Shown here: in pieces, positions 32,638 through 41,463 of the stretch | Layout of the letters: every line of letters starts with the position of its first letter | Numbering within the stretch: the first letter of the stretch is position 1 | NCBI GenBank assembly: GCA_015654525.1 | Contig: JAATGT010000179.1 | Coordinates: 1 to 42,733 of the forward strand | Origin: Bacteroidales bacterium | GTDB taxonomy: Bacteria > Bacteroidota > Bacteroidia > Bacteroidales > Paludibacteraceae | Direction: 5' to 3' | Length of the DNA stretch: 42,733 bases | The notes under the pieces: model-generated | The model's database searches: none | What the model was told of the DNA's origin: nothing | Seen by the model: the letters and a program-made list of their open reading frames with translations, nothing else | Made by a program: the position numbers and the translations under genes

Positions 32638-33399
32638 ATGAAAGCAACGAAACTTATGTTATTATTAATTGTTTTACTCACAATAACTCCAATGAGCAAA
32701 GCACAGGACGGATCACAAGTAAAAGTTACTACCGACGTGGTTAGTAGCTATATTTGGAGAGGTGTTTTATCTACAGCCAAACCGACTCCTAATCTGCAGC
32801 CTACATTGGCTTATATCTATAAGAGTTTCGAATTAGGCGTATGGGGATCAACGGATTTTATCGGTTCGTACAAAGAGATAGATCCATACATTTCGTACAG
32901 CAAAGGTATATTTAAAGTTACGCTGACCGATTATAACTGGAATTTTAAAACAAACTATTTCAATTTAAAAAACAAAGAAACCGATCACATTCTCGAAGGT
33001 AGTCTTGCATATAGTGGTGTTGAGTCGTTTCCATTAGGCGTATCTGTTGCAACAATGTTTTATGGAGCCGATAAAAAATACCAGAACGATTATCAATATA
33101 CCGACAACAGCGGGAGCGTTATTGTTGGAGGTCAGAACCCGGACAAACAGAACTACTCCACCTACATCGAACTGACTTATCCGATAAAGTCTCTAAACTT
33201 TTTCGTAGGCTTCACCCCTTCTGATGGTTACTATGGCGATGGTTATGGAAATCGTTCCGGGTTTAGCGTTGTCAATCTGGGTTTATCCGGTAGCAGGTCA
33301 ATAAACATAACAGACAAATTTTCGTTGCCCGTAAAAACAACATTCGGTTTCAATCCTCAAAAAGAAGACGCGTACTTAGTATTCACTCTAACATTATAA
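32638..33399 (+). CDS. Outer-membrane porin-like protein (TorF/Gcw_chp type) in kdp operon
   Basis: A 253-residue beta-barrel candidate. The signal peptide (LMLLLIVLLTITPMSKAQ) leads to VKVTTDVVSSYIWRGVLST, the typical opening of the Gcw_chp/TorF putative porin group. Repeated amphipathic strands follow (SFELGVWGSTDFIG, YIELTYPIKSLNFFVGFTP, SGFSVVNLGLSGS) and the chain ends in a strand of hydrophobic and Thr residues (AYLVFTLTL). It lies between kdpF and kdpA with 2- and 4-bp gaps, so co-translation is near certain. A role as outer-membrane K+ path for the high-affinity pump is inferred from context only. Confidence 0.85.
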   Translation: MKATKLMLLLIVLLTITPMSKAQDGSQVKVTTDVVSSYIWRGVLSTAKPTPNLQPTLAYIYKSFELGVWGSTDFIGSYKEIDPYISYSKGIFKVTLTDYNWNFKTNYFNLKNKETDHILEGSLAYSGVESFPLGVSVATMFYGADKKYQNDYQYTDNSGSVIVGGQNPDKQNYSTYIELTYPIKSLNFFVGFTPSDGYYGDGYGNRSGFSVVNLGLSGSRSINITDKFSLPVKTTFGFNPQKEDAYLVFTLTL

Positions 33400-33403
33400 A
33401 TGT

Positions 33404-35098
33404 ATGTTCACAACTTACGATCTCTTACAAATTCTGCTCTTTCTCGGATTACTAATAGGCTTAACGCCTGTTCTGGGAAGCTACATGTACAAAGTGTTTA
33501 CTGGTGGCAAACATATTATGCTGCCTGTATTCGGATGGTTTGAACGATTGACTTATAAATTTATTAAAGTCAACCCGGACGAAGAAACAAACTGGAAAAC
33601 CTATACATTCGGTTTAATTACGTTCAACTTAATCGGTTTCATTTTCGTATTTCTGATTCAGATGACGCAAGCATTTCTGCCTATGAATCCGGCCCATTTA
33701 CCTAATGTGTCGTGGCATCTGGCTTTCAATACGGCTGTAAGCTTTATGACCAACACCAACTGGCAAAGTTATGGCGGCGAAACCACGCTCAGCTATTTTG
33801 TACAAATGCTTGGTCTTACAGTTCAGAACTTTGTGAGAGCCGCTACCGGAATAGCCGTGTTGTTAGCTCTAGCCAAAGGGCTCTCACGCAAAACAACTGA
33901 CAAACTCGGTAATTTCTGGGCAGATCTGACACGTTCAACTTTATATGTACTATTGCCACTCTCCATATTATTTGCCATTTTTCTGGTTGGACAAGGAGTA
34001 GTACAAAACTTTGATTCGTATCAGACAGCACACACCCTTCAGGGAACTAGTCAGGTAATTCCAATGGGACCGGCCGCTTCGCAAATAGCCATCAAGCAAC
34101 TTGGTACCAATGGCGGAGGTTTTTTCAACACCAATAGTGCACATCCGTTCGAAAACCCGACTCCATTGAGCAATTTGCTTGAAATGCTAGCCATTTTACT
34201 CATTCCGGCCGGATTGACTTATACCTATGGAAAAATGGTAGGCTCCAAACGTCAGGGTTGGACAATTTTTATAGTGATGTTTATCTTATTGATTACGGGA
34301 CTGGCTATTTCCTTGTATGCCGAATATGCTGCCAATCCGATTTTCGGGCATTTACCGCTCATGGAAGGCAAAGAGACCCGGTTCGGAATAACGAACAGTG
34401 TCATTTGGTCTACCTCCACATCGGCAGCATCTAACGGATCAGTAAATGCTATGCACGACAGCTTATCACCATTGGCCGGAATGGTGGCAATGATTAACCT
34501 GATGCTCGGTGAGATAATCTTCGGTGGTGTAGGTGCGGGTATTTACGGCATGGTTGTATTTATCATTCTTACTGTATTTATTGCCGGATTAATGGTAGGT
34601 CGCACCCCTGAATATCTTGGAAAGAAAGTAGAAGCATTTGAAGTAACCATGGCTATCCTGGCTAATGTGATTACCTCTTTCGTCATCCTGTTATTCACGG
34701 CATGGGCAGCGGTAAGTACGCTGGGGTTATCCAGCTTAAACAATGCAGGACCGCATGGATTCTCCGAAATACTATACACCTTCAGTTCCGCAGCAGGTAA
34801 CAACGGTAGCGCTTTTGCAGGATTGAATGCCAACACGGTTTTCTATAATGTATTGATTGGACTTGGCATGTTGATAGGGCGATTCGGAGTGATTATACCC
34901 ATTATGGCTATTGCCGGAAGTATGGCAAAAAAGAAAATCACCCCACCATCGTCGGGAACTTTCCAGACAGACAACTGGTTGTTTATCGCTTTATTAATCG
35001 GTGTAGTTATTATTGTAGGTGGACTAACCTATTTCCCGGCCTTATCGCTCGGACCGATTGTGGAACATCTATTAATGAATAACGGAATAACATTTTAA
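33404..35098 (+). CDS. kdpA: K+-transporting ATPase subunit A
   Basis: The channel-like subunit that selects K+ and passes it to KdpB. The 564 residues carry ten or so membrane helices and the four degenerate selectivity loops: TNWQSYGGETT, LGTNGGGFFNTNSAHPFENP, SNGSVNAMHDSLSPL and AAGNNGSAFAGL, each with the filter glycines. The N-terminus (GLTPVLGSYMYKVFTGG) is typical. The start at 33404 is preceded 4 bp upstream by an out-of-frame ATG. Only a 42-bp gap with a palindromic element separates it from kdpB. Confidence 0.98.
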   Translation: MFTTYDLLQILLFLGLLIGLTPVLGSYMYKVFTGGKHIMLPVFGWFERLTYKFIKVNPDEETNWKTYTFGLITFNLIGFIFVFLIQMTQAFLPMNPAHLPNVSWHLAFNTAVSFMTNTNWQSYGGETTLSYFVQMLGLTVQNFVRAATGIAVLLALAKGLSRKTTDKLGNFWADLTRSTLYVLLPLSILFAIFLVGQGVVQNFDSYQTAHTLQGTSQVIPMGPAASQIAIKQLGTNGGGFFNTNSAHPFENPTPLSNLLEMLAILLIPAGLTYTYGKMVGSKRQGWTIFIVMFILLITGLAISLYAEYAANPIFGHLPLMEGKETRFGITNSVIWSTSTSAASNGSVNAMHDSLSPLAGMVAMINLMLGEIIFGGVGAGIYGMVVFIILTVFIAGLMVGRTPEYLGKKVEAFEVTMAILANVITSFVILLFTAWAAVSTLGLSSLNNAGPHGFSEILYTFSSAAGNNGSAFAGLNANTVFYNVLIGLGMLIGRFGVIIPIMAIAGSMAKKKITPPSSGTFQTDNWLFIALLIGVVIIVGGLTYFPALSLGPIVEHLLMNNGITF

Positions 35099-35122
35099 AC
35101 CCCTAAATCCCCTTAAAAGGGA
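35099..35122. repeat. CCCCTAAA/CCCCTTAAAAGGG element in kdpA-kdpB gap
   Basis: CCCCTAAATCCCCTTAAAAG followed by GGA is a third form of the dispersed palindromic element. It begins inside or at the kdpA stop and takes up most of the 42-bp gap, so the element is transcribed in the operon and can fold as a small hairpin. Confidence 0.6.
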
Positions 35123-35140
35123 GTAAAACGAATCATTGAT

Positions 35141-37219
35141 ATGACAACAAAATCAAATAAAAGTATCTTCAACAAGAAGCTACTTGCACGAGCTGCAAAA
35201 GACAGCGTAAAGAAATTGAGTCCGGCATTATTGATAAAGAATCCGGTTATATTCATAGTGGGCATCGGAGCACTTCTGACTACAATCATTGTTTTTATCG
35301 GGATCTTTCAGGGTGCATATTCTTCTTTCAATTTACAGATTTCCATCTGGCTTTGGTTTACCGTACTTTTTGCCAATTTTTCCGAAGCCATAGCCGAAGG
35401 ACGTGGAAAAGCACAAGCGGAAAGTCTGCGTAAAAACCGGACTCAAACAACAGCCCGCAAAATGGTTGGGGATAAAGAAACAGAAGTGCTGGCTCCCGAC
35501 TTACGCAAAGGTGACATTGTAGTTTGCGAAGTGAATGATATAATTCCATCGGACGGTGAAGTAATAGAGGGTATTGCCAGCGTGGACGAATCAGCCATAA
35601 CAGGCGAATCGGCTCCGGTAATTCGCGAAAGTGGTGGCGACCGCTCGGCAGTGACCGGTGGAACAAAAGTATTGAGCGATCGTATTCTGATCCGGATATC
35701 AGCCGATGCCGGCGATACTTTTATCGACCGTATGATTGCTCTGGTAGAAGGAGCCAAACGCCAGAAGACTCCCAATGAAATTGCATTGACAATTCTGCTT
35801 TCGGGTCTAACCATTATCTTCTTATTGGCAGTAGTAACGCTTCCCGCTTTCTTCGGATATAGCTTAACTGCTTCGGGAATACCTTTGTCGCACAATTTAT
35901 CCATTCCCGTATTAATAGCCCTGTTAGTATGCCTGATCCCAACTACCATTGGCGGACTGTTGAGTGCCATTGGTATCAGCGGTATGGATCGACTTATTCA
36001 ACGAAACGTGATTGCTACCAGCGGACGTGCCATTGAAGCTGCCGGCGATGTGGACGTGCTATTGCTCGACAAAACGGGAACCATCACATTGGGAAACCGG
36101 ATGGCAACAGATTTTATTCCGGCTGAAAGCGTAACGGTGGAAGAACTGGCAGATGCTGCCCAGCTCTCATCACTCTCGGACGAAACACCTGAAGGACGTT
36201 CGATTGTGGTACTGGCTAAAGAGAAATTCAATATCCGTGGCCGGGACATTACCCAGTTGCACGCAACCTTTATTCCTTTCACCGCGCAATCGCGTATGAG
36301 TGGGGTAGATTTGAAAACTCCCGAAGGAAAGGTTCATCAGATCCGAAAAGGTTCATCGCAAGCAATACAAGCATTTATAGAAGAAAACAATGGAGTTTTT
36401 TCTCAGAAAGTAACTGACACCGTATCCGATCTGGCGCGCCAGGGAGCAACACCGTTGGTAGTGGCCGAAGACAATAAAGTTCTGGGAGTAATCCACTTGA
36501 AAGATATTGTAAAAGGAGGTATCAAACAACGTTTTGCCGAACTTCGTCAAATGGGGATCCGGACGGTGATGATTACCGGAGATAATTCTCTGACCGCAGC
36601 AGCCATTGCTGCAGAAGCAGGTGTAGATGATTTTATGGCCGAAGCAAAACCCGAAGATAAACTGCGCAGAATACGTGAAGAACAGGAAAAAGGGCACCTG
36701 GTGGGAATGATTGGCGACGGAACAAACGATGCTCCTGCTCTGGCGCAAGCTGATGTGGGTATCGCGATGAACTCTGGAACACAAGCTGCCCGCGAAGCAG
36801 GTAACATGGTGGACCTGGATAGTAACCCCACAAAACTAATTGAAGTGGTAGAAGTGGGGAAACAATTACTCATGACCCGTGGTGCACTTACCACCTTTAG
36901 TATTGCCAATGACGTGGCCAAATATTTTGCTATCATCCCGGCCATTTACATTGCATTGTATGCAGGAAGCAATGGACAAGGACCTCTGTCAGCTCTGAAT
37001 ATCATGCGGCTTGGCTCGCCTCAAAGTGCCATTATGAGTGCCATTATATTCAATGCACTTATTATTATTGCACTCATTCCGCTGGCTTTAAAAGGTGTGC
37101 CATACCGTCCTATTTCGGCGAACAGAGCACTGACAAAGAATTTGCTGATCTATGGATTGGGAGGCCTGATAGCACCGTTTATCGGAATCAAAATCATTGA
37201 TATGTTGATTAATTTATAA
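35141..37219 (+). CDS. kdpB: K+-transporting P-type ATPase subunit B
   Basis: The catalytic P-type ATPase of the Kdp pump, 692 residues. The actuator motif TGES is at 154-157; the phosphorylation motif is [10 protein letters not shown] with D310. Nucleotide-domain [12 protein letters not shown] and KGSSQAI, hinge [14 protein letters not shown] and the P-domain [16 protein letters not shown] are intact. The late membrane part has [12 protein letters not shown] and LSALNIM, typical of KdpB. Nothing is missing. The serine in TGES is the one phosphorylated to inhibit the pump in E. coli. A 67-residue gene follows after 10 bp. Confidence 0.98.
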   Translation: MTTKSNKSIFNKKLLARAAKDSVKKLSPALLIKNPVIFIVGIGALLTTIIVFIGIFQGAYSSFNLQISIWLWFTVLFANFSEAIAEGRGKAQAESLRKNRTQTTARKMVGDKETEVLAPDLRKGDIVVCEVNDIIPSDGEVIEGIASVDESAITGESAPVIRESGGDRSAVTGGTKVLSDRILIRISADAGDTFIDRMIALVEGAKRQKTPNEIALTILLSGLTIIFLLAVVTLPAFFGYSLTASGIPLSHNLSIPVLIALLVCLIPTTIGGLLSAIGISGMDRLIQRNVIATSGRAIEAAGDVDVLLLDKTGTITLGNRMATDFIPAESVTVEELADAAQLSSLSDETPEGRSIVVLAKEKFNIRGRDITQLHATFIPFTAQSRMSGVDLKTPEGKVHQIRKGSSQAIQAFIEENNGVFSQKVTDTVSDLARQGATPLVVAEDNKVLGVIHLKDIVKGGIKQRFAELRQMGIRTVMITGDNSLTAAAIAAEAGVDDFMAEAKPEDKLRRIREEQEKGHLVGMIGDGTNDAPALAQADVGIAMNSGTQAAREAGNMVDLDSNPTKLIEVVEVGKQLLMTRGALTTFSIANDVAKYFAIIPAIYIALYAGSNGQGPLSALNIMRLGSPQSAIMSAIIFNALIIIALIPLALKGVPYRPISANRALTKNLLIYGLGGLIAPFIGIKIIDMLINL

Positions 37220-37229
37220 ATTAGCCATC

Positions 37230-37433
37230 ATGGAACTGCTCGTTAGAAATTTGAGAGAAAAGCTTTTAAACAGAAGAAAAAAAGAGTACGAGAGAATGCA
37301 ACAGTATAATAAAGACGATGTAAATGAACTCACTCTTATTTCTTCGGGTAGAATTATTGAAATTGACTTTCTGATTAACTCTATCAATGAAATGATAACG
37401 TATTATGAACATTCAAAAATAATTGAAAAATGA
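37230..37433 (+). CDS. 67-residue helical protein between kdpB and kdpC
   Basis: Not recognised. A charged, helix-prone protein with no signal peptide or membrane segment: a basic N-terminal helix (LLVRNLREKLLNRRKKEYER) and a C-terminal helix (IIEIDFLINSINEMITYYEH), suggesting a short helical hairpin or coiled coil. It starts 10 bp after kdpB and its stop overlaps the kdpC start as ATGA, so it is almost certainly translated with the pump. The N-terminal amphipathic and basic character would suit membrane-surface or complex binding. It may be a pump-assembly or regulatory subunit; no function is known. Confidence 0.75.
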   Translation: MELLVRNLREKLLNRRKKEYERMQQYNKDDVNELTLISSGRIIEIDFLINSINEMITYYEHSKIIEK

Positions 37434-38002
37434 AAACATTTGGTATCGCAATAAAAATATTCCTGGTTTTTACTATTCTTACCGGAATCATATATCCACT
37501 TTTAATTACGGGTATTGCACAGGTTGTTTTTCCTCATCAGGCTCATGGAAGCCTGATAGTAAAAGACAATAAAATAATAGGAAGCGAACTGATCGGGCAA
37601 CAGTTCGACAGCACGCTGTATTTCAGTTCGCGCCCATCGGCCATTACGTATAATCCGCTTCCTTCAGGTGGCAGCAACTATGGCTTGACCAGCACCAAGC
37701 TGAAAAATCAGGTTGCCGACCGGAAAAAACAATTTATCAAATTAAATCAGCTTAATCCGGCCACAGAAATTCCGTCGGAGATGCTTTTTGCATCGGCCAG
37801 TGGTCTCGATCCGCATATTTCGCCCGAGGCTGCCAAATTGCAAATCAACCGGATTGCAAAGGCAAGATATTTTAATAACGTGCAAAAACAAAAACTGAAA
37901 ACACTTGTTGAAGAAATAAGTGAAGGACCTCAGCTGATGTGTCTGGGCGAAAGCCGGGTAAATGTATTGCTACTGAATATTGCATTAGACAAACTAAAAT
38001 AA
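37430..38002 (+). CDS. kdpC: K+-transporting ATPase subunit C
   Basis: Single-pass inner-membrane subunit needed for assembly and affinity of KdpFABC. The helix is IAIKIFLVFTILTGIIYPLLITG; then come IIGSELIGQQFDS, FSSRPSAI and LPSGGSNYGLTST, and the conserved ASGLDPHISPEAAKLQINRIAKAR. The final ASGLDPHISP block is the KdpC hallmark. Length 190 matches the family. It overlaps the upstream 67-residue gene by 4 bp and is followed 8 bp later by the PII-like gene. Confidence 0.97.
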   Translation: MKTFGIAIKIFLVFTILTGIIYPLLITGIAQVVFPHQAHGSLIVKDNKIIGSELIGQQFDSTLYFSSRPSAITYNPLPSGGSNYGLTSTKLKNQVADRKKQFIKLNQLNPATEIPSEMLFASASGLDPHISPEAAKLQINRIAKARYFNNVQKQKLKTLVEEISEGPQLMCLGESRVNVLLLNIALDKLK

Positions 38003-38010
38003 GTAAGGCA

Positions 38011-38343
38011 ATGAAAAGAATTGAGGCTATAATCAGAGATACAAAAATAGAAGACGTAAAGGAAGCTCTCCAATCTATCAACATTAGTTCTTTTACGTAT
38101 ACGGATTGTTTGGGTGCTGGAAAATTAAAGATGCAAGGTGTTTATCGTGGTAACCTGTTTCAATCTGACGTCACCCGGTATTTAATTAATATTATGGTTC
38201 CCGACGAGAACTTAAGAGTCACTGTTGACTGCATTTTAAACGCAGCCAATACAGGAAAAATTGGAGATGGTGAAATTTTTATATCTACGATCGATGAATC
38301 CTGGAAGATACAAACAAAAGAGAGTTACACTTCTTTTTATTAA
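38011..38343 (+). CDS. Divergent PII-family (GlnB-like) signalling protein in kdp operon
   Basis: A 110-residue protein that keeps the PII skeleton: MKRIEAIIRD and KIEDVKEAL at the N-terminus, YRG at 45-47 in the T-loop, NIMVPDENL, and the B-loop TGKIGDGEIFI at 81-91. Relative to E. coli GlnB the T-loop is one residue shorter, the uridylylated Tyr51 position is Phe50, Gln39 is Leu, Lys90 is Glu, and the C-terminal RIRT is KIQT. These changes hit the modification site and several ATP or 2-oxoglutarate contacts, so a different ligand or none is likely. A longer frame from 37939 runs inside kdpC and is rejected; the ATG at 38011 gives the exact PII start. It probably regulates the Kdp pump or KdpD. 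Confidence 0.85.
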   Translation: MKRIEAIIRDTKIEDVKEALQSINISSFTYTDCLGAGKLKMQGVYRGNLFQSDVTRYLINIMVPDENLRVTVDCILNAANTGKIGDGEIFISTIDESWKIQTKESYTSFY

Positions 38344-38482
38344 TGTAAAAATATGTTTACATTAGGTTTTATAAACGTACTATTCTAAGGTATATAATCG
38401 ATAATTAGCAATTAGTGATTATATATTTTAGTGTTTCTCAGTGTTCTCCGTGACTTAGTGTTTATTTTTAATCCATACTAAC
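38344..38482. other. Gap between PII-like gene and kdpD
   Basis: 139 AT-rich bases with no clear -7 box or terminator. kdpD may be read through from the pump operon or have its own weak promoter. Confidence 0.4.
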
Positions 38483-41161
38483 ATGAATGATTCCGAAATT
38501 GACAGACCCAACCCTGATGAACTGCTGGCGGCATTGGCTCGGGAAGAAGAAAAAAGCAAACGGGGCAAGTTGAAGATTTTCTTCGGCATGTGTGCCGGTG
38601 TGGGCAAAACCTACACCATGCTTCAGGCGGCGCATGATGAAAAGAAAAAAGGAAATGACATCATTATCGGGTATGTAGAAACACATAAACGAAAAGAAAC
38701 AGAAGCTTTAGTAAATGGGTTTGAGATAATTCCTCGCAAAGCCATTGAATATAAATCCACTTCCGTACAGGAGATGGATTTAGATGCTATTATAGCACGC
38801 CATCCGCAGATAGTACTGGTGGATGAACTGGCGCACACCAATGCAGCAGGCAGCAGGCATACCAAACGCTATCAGGATGTGCAGGAAATTCTGGAAAACG
38901 GAATCAATGTTTTCACTACGCTGAACGTTCAACACCTGGAGAGTCGCACCGACACGGTGGCACAAATCACAGGCGTAATTATCCGCGAAACTTTGCCGGA
39001 CTTTATTTTTGAGAATTCAGATGATATTGAATTAGTTGATATAACTCCCGACGAACTTCTTCAGCGCCTTTCGGACGGGAAAGTATATGCCCCCGAACGG
39101 TCAAAAGAAGCGGTAAATCATTTTTTCCGCAAAGGAAATATTACTGCTTTGCGCGAAATGTCCTTACGCATTGTTGCCGATAGGGTCGACAATCAGCTGC
39201 ATGATTACATGCAGAACAAACGAATTAAAGGACCGTGGAAATCGGGACTACATTTCCTCGTAGCCATCGGTACCAGTCCTTTTTCGGCCGGATTATTGCG
39301 CTGGGCAAAAAATTTATCGTACTCCATGGGAGCCAATATACAGGCACTATACGTGGAAACCAGTCACAGATTAACGCCCAAAGATCAGCAGCAACTGGAC
39401 TCCAACATAGACTTAGCCAAGCAACTGGGCATTGAGGTACGCATTGTTACGAATGACAATCTGGTGAAAGCCATTGTGGACTTTGCTCAAAAGGAAAATA
39501 CAACGCATATCATTGTAGGGAAACCACGTGTACGAAATTTCCGGTCATTACTAAAACTGGGAAACTTTGTAAACCGACTGATTAAATACAGCGGCAATAT
39601 TGATGTTTATATTCTCGGGTCGGATGCTCCGGCCGACGACAAATTCAAAGATCAGGTTTCCATTCCGTCCTTCACATCCAATAGCGGGCAGTATATGGTT
39701 GTGGGGCTTATCGTAGCTTTGACTTCGATTATAAGTTATTTTCTGAAAGATCTGATCGGCTACCAGGCTGTTTCGTTTATCCTGCTCTTTCTTGTATCGC
39801 TGTTGGCTCTGTTCTACGGCACGGGACCCATTCTTTTTGCAGCAGCATCCAGTGCATTGATATGGGATTATTTTTTCATTCCTCCTCAGTTCACCCTCAA
39901 CATTCAGAACCCTCTGGATATGTTACTACTTATGATGTTTTTTATCATTGCTCTTTTAAATGGTATTTTAACATCAAGAGTACGTAGGCAGGAGAAAAAA
40001 ATACGGATACGTGAAGAACGAACAAATGCCTTGTATCAGCTTACAAAAGAATTGAATTCAATTTCAGGTTACAATGAAGTTATAAAAAAAGCTGTTGAAT
40101 TTATTAAGAAGAATTTTAATCTGGAGAGTGCTATCGTAGTAAAAGATGATACAAATCAATCGGTAATTGAATCCTCTAAAGACTCATCTATCCAGATAGG
40201 AGAAAACGAACTGAGCATTGTGAGCTGGGTGCAAAAAAATGCCATCAAAGCCGGGAAATATACAAATACACTTCCTTCCAATGAATACACGTATTATCCA
40301 TTGACGGGTAGTAATGGTACGCTGGGCGTCATTGCCGTGAAACAAACAAGTATTTTCACCCATGGCGAAGAGCAGTTTTGGGAGTCGTCGCTGGCACAGA
40401 TAACGGGCAAGTATGAGCGTGAGTTATTGCGCAATGCGGCAAAAAAGACCTACATTCTCAGTGAGTCGGAAAAACTATATAAAACCTTATTCAGTTCCAT
40501 TTCGCACGAATTGCGCATTCCTATTGCCACCATTATGGGCTCATCGGAAACTTTATCGTCGCAAAACCTGACTGAACCGATAAAGAAAGAGCTATATGCC
40601 GAAATAAATACCGCATCCATCCGGTTGAACAGGTTGGTTGAAAATTTGCTGAACATGTCGCGACTCGAATCGGGCAGAATAACTCCCAATCCCAACTGGT
40701 GCGATGCACAGGATTTGGCAAACTCGGTTTCGGATTCGCTTAAACATGAACTGGAAGCGTTCAAATTCAAGGTATCCATCCCTGCCGATATGCCTTTGCT
40801 GTTTGTCGACTTTGGATTAATGGAACAGGTGTTGCACAATCTGATTTTGAATGCCACCCAGAATGCTCCCGTGGGTAGTAGTATTGAATTGAAGGTGTTT
40901 ATAAATAATCTATGGTTGAGCATTCAGGTTATCGATCAGGGAACAGGCTTCCCCGAGACAGAACTTGCAGCTGTTTTCGATAAATTTTACCGCGGAAAGA
41001 ATGCTAAAGCTGGTGGAACAGGTCTCGGACTATCGATAGTAAAAGGATTTGTAGAAGCTCAGGGCGGAACCGTTGCCGCAGCAAACAACAAACACGGAGG
41101 GGCAGTTTTCACACTGAGAATTCCAACCAAACAAATGGAACTGATGCAGGAGAAGGAATAA
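38483..41161 (+). CDS. kdpD: Osmosensitive K+ channel histidine kinase KdpD
   Basis: Full-length 892-residue sensor. The N-terminal KdpD domain has the Walker A GMCAGVGKT (35-43), the GYVETHKRKET block and VLVDELAHTN. A universal-stress-protein domain covers about 255-375 (LVAIGTSPFSAGLLRWAKNL, THIIVGKPRVRNF). Four tightly packed membrane helices (DUF4118) span about 400-505, then a GAF-like domain to about 640. The phospho-acceptor is H675 in SSISHELRIPIA. ATPase boxes are LHNLILNATQNAP, VIDQGTGFPETEL and GGTGLGLSIVKGF. In other bacteria the USP domain can bind c-di-AMP. It should phosphorylate the convergent kdpE product. Confidence 0.97.
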   Translation: MNDSEIDRPNPDELLAALAREEEKSKRGKLKIFFGMCAGVGKTYTMLQAAHDEKKKGNDIIIGYVETHKRKETEALVNGFEIIPRKAIEYKSTSVQEMDLDAIIARHPQIVLVDELAHTNAAGSRHTKRYQDVQEILENGINVFTTLNVQHLESRTDTVAQITGVIIRETLPDFIFENSDDIELVDITPDELLQRLSDGKVYAPERSKEAVNHFFRKGNITALREMSLRIVADRVDNQLHDYMQNKRIKGPWKSGLHFLVAIGTSPFSAGLLRWAKNLSYSMGANIQALYVETSHRLTPKDQQQLDSNIDLAKQLGIEVRIVTNDNLVKAIVDFAQKENTTHIIVGKPRVRNFRSLLKLGNFVNRLIKYSGNIDVYILGSDAPADDKFKDQVSIPSFTSNSGQYMVVGLIVALTSIISYFLKDLIGYQAVSFILLFLVSLLALFYGTGPILFAAASSALIWDYFFIPPQFTLNIQNPLDMLLLMMFFIIALLNGILTSRVRRQEKKIRIREERTNALYQLTKELNSISGYNEVIKKAVEFIKKNFNLESAIVVKDDTNQSVIESSKDSSIQIGENELSIVSWVQKNAIKAGKYTNTLPSNEYTYYPLTGSNGTLGVIAVKQTSIFTHGEEQFWESSLAQITGKYERELLRNAAKKTYILSESEKLYKTLFSSISHELRIPIATIMGSSETLSSQNLTEPIKKELYAEINTASIRLNRLVENLLNMSRLESGRITPNPNWCDAQDLANSVSDSLKHELEAFKFKVSIPADMPLLFVDFGLMEQVLHNLILNATQNAPVGSSIELKVFINNLWLSIQVIDQGTGFPETELAAVFDKFYRGKNAKAGGTGLGLSIVKGFVEAQGGTVAAANNKHGGAVFTLRIPTKQMELMQEKE

Positions 41162-41270
41162 GCAAAAAATCAAGCGTATTGATCTGTGTTGCTGATATAC
41201 AACGCACACGGAACACACAGATTAGACGAAAAAAACAGAATAGAAATTTTGTTTAAGTTTGCATATGATA

Positions 41271-41416
41271 TTACGGTGCGTTGCACCTTTAATATACTGA
41301 ATTATTATTCTCATTACAAATATCAGGATGCTCTGCACCTTGACAAAGCCACATAGTGGCGGAATCTTTGTAGAAATTTGATTTCACGGATAAGTTTAAG
41401 GTGCAGCGCACCGTAA
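41271..41416. repeat. 146-bp element with 19-bp inverted ends (MITE/REPIN-like)
   Basis: TTACGGTGCGTTGCACCTT at 41271-41289 and AAGGTGCAGCGCACCGTAA at 41398-41416 are inverted repeats with one mismatch in 19. Each end is itself a small hairpin (GGTGC...GCACC). Inside are a further CTGCACCTT at 41333-41341 and a hairpin GCCACATAGTGGC. No reading frame. The design resembles non-autonomous palindromic elements; no target duplication is obvious. Confidence 0.7.
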
Positions 41417-41463
41417 TCTAATTAAAAAAACTGCCGGGGTTTTTCTGCAGCCCCTAAATATTA

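Noticed and set aside
37939-38010. N-terminal extension of the PII-like protein inside kdpC
   Set aside because: PII homology begins exactly at the ATG at 38011, which has normal 8-bp spacing from kdpC; the extension is a read-through of kdpC sequence in another frame.
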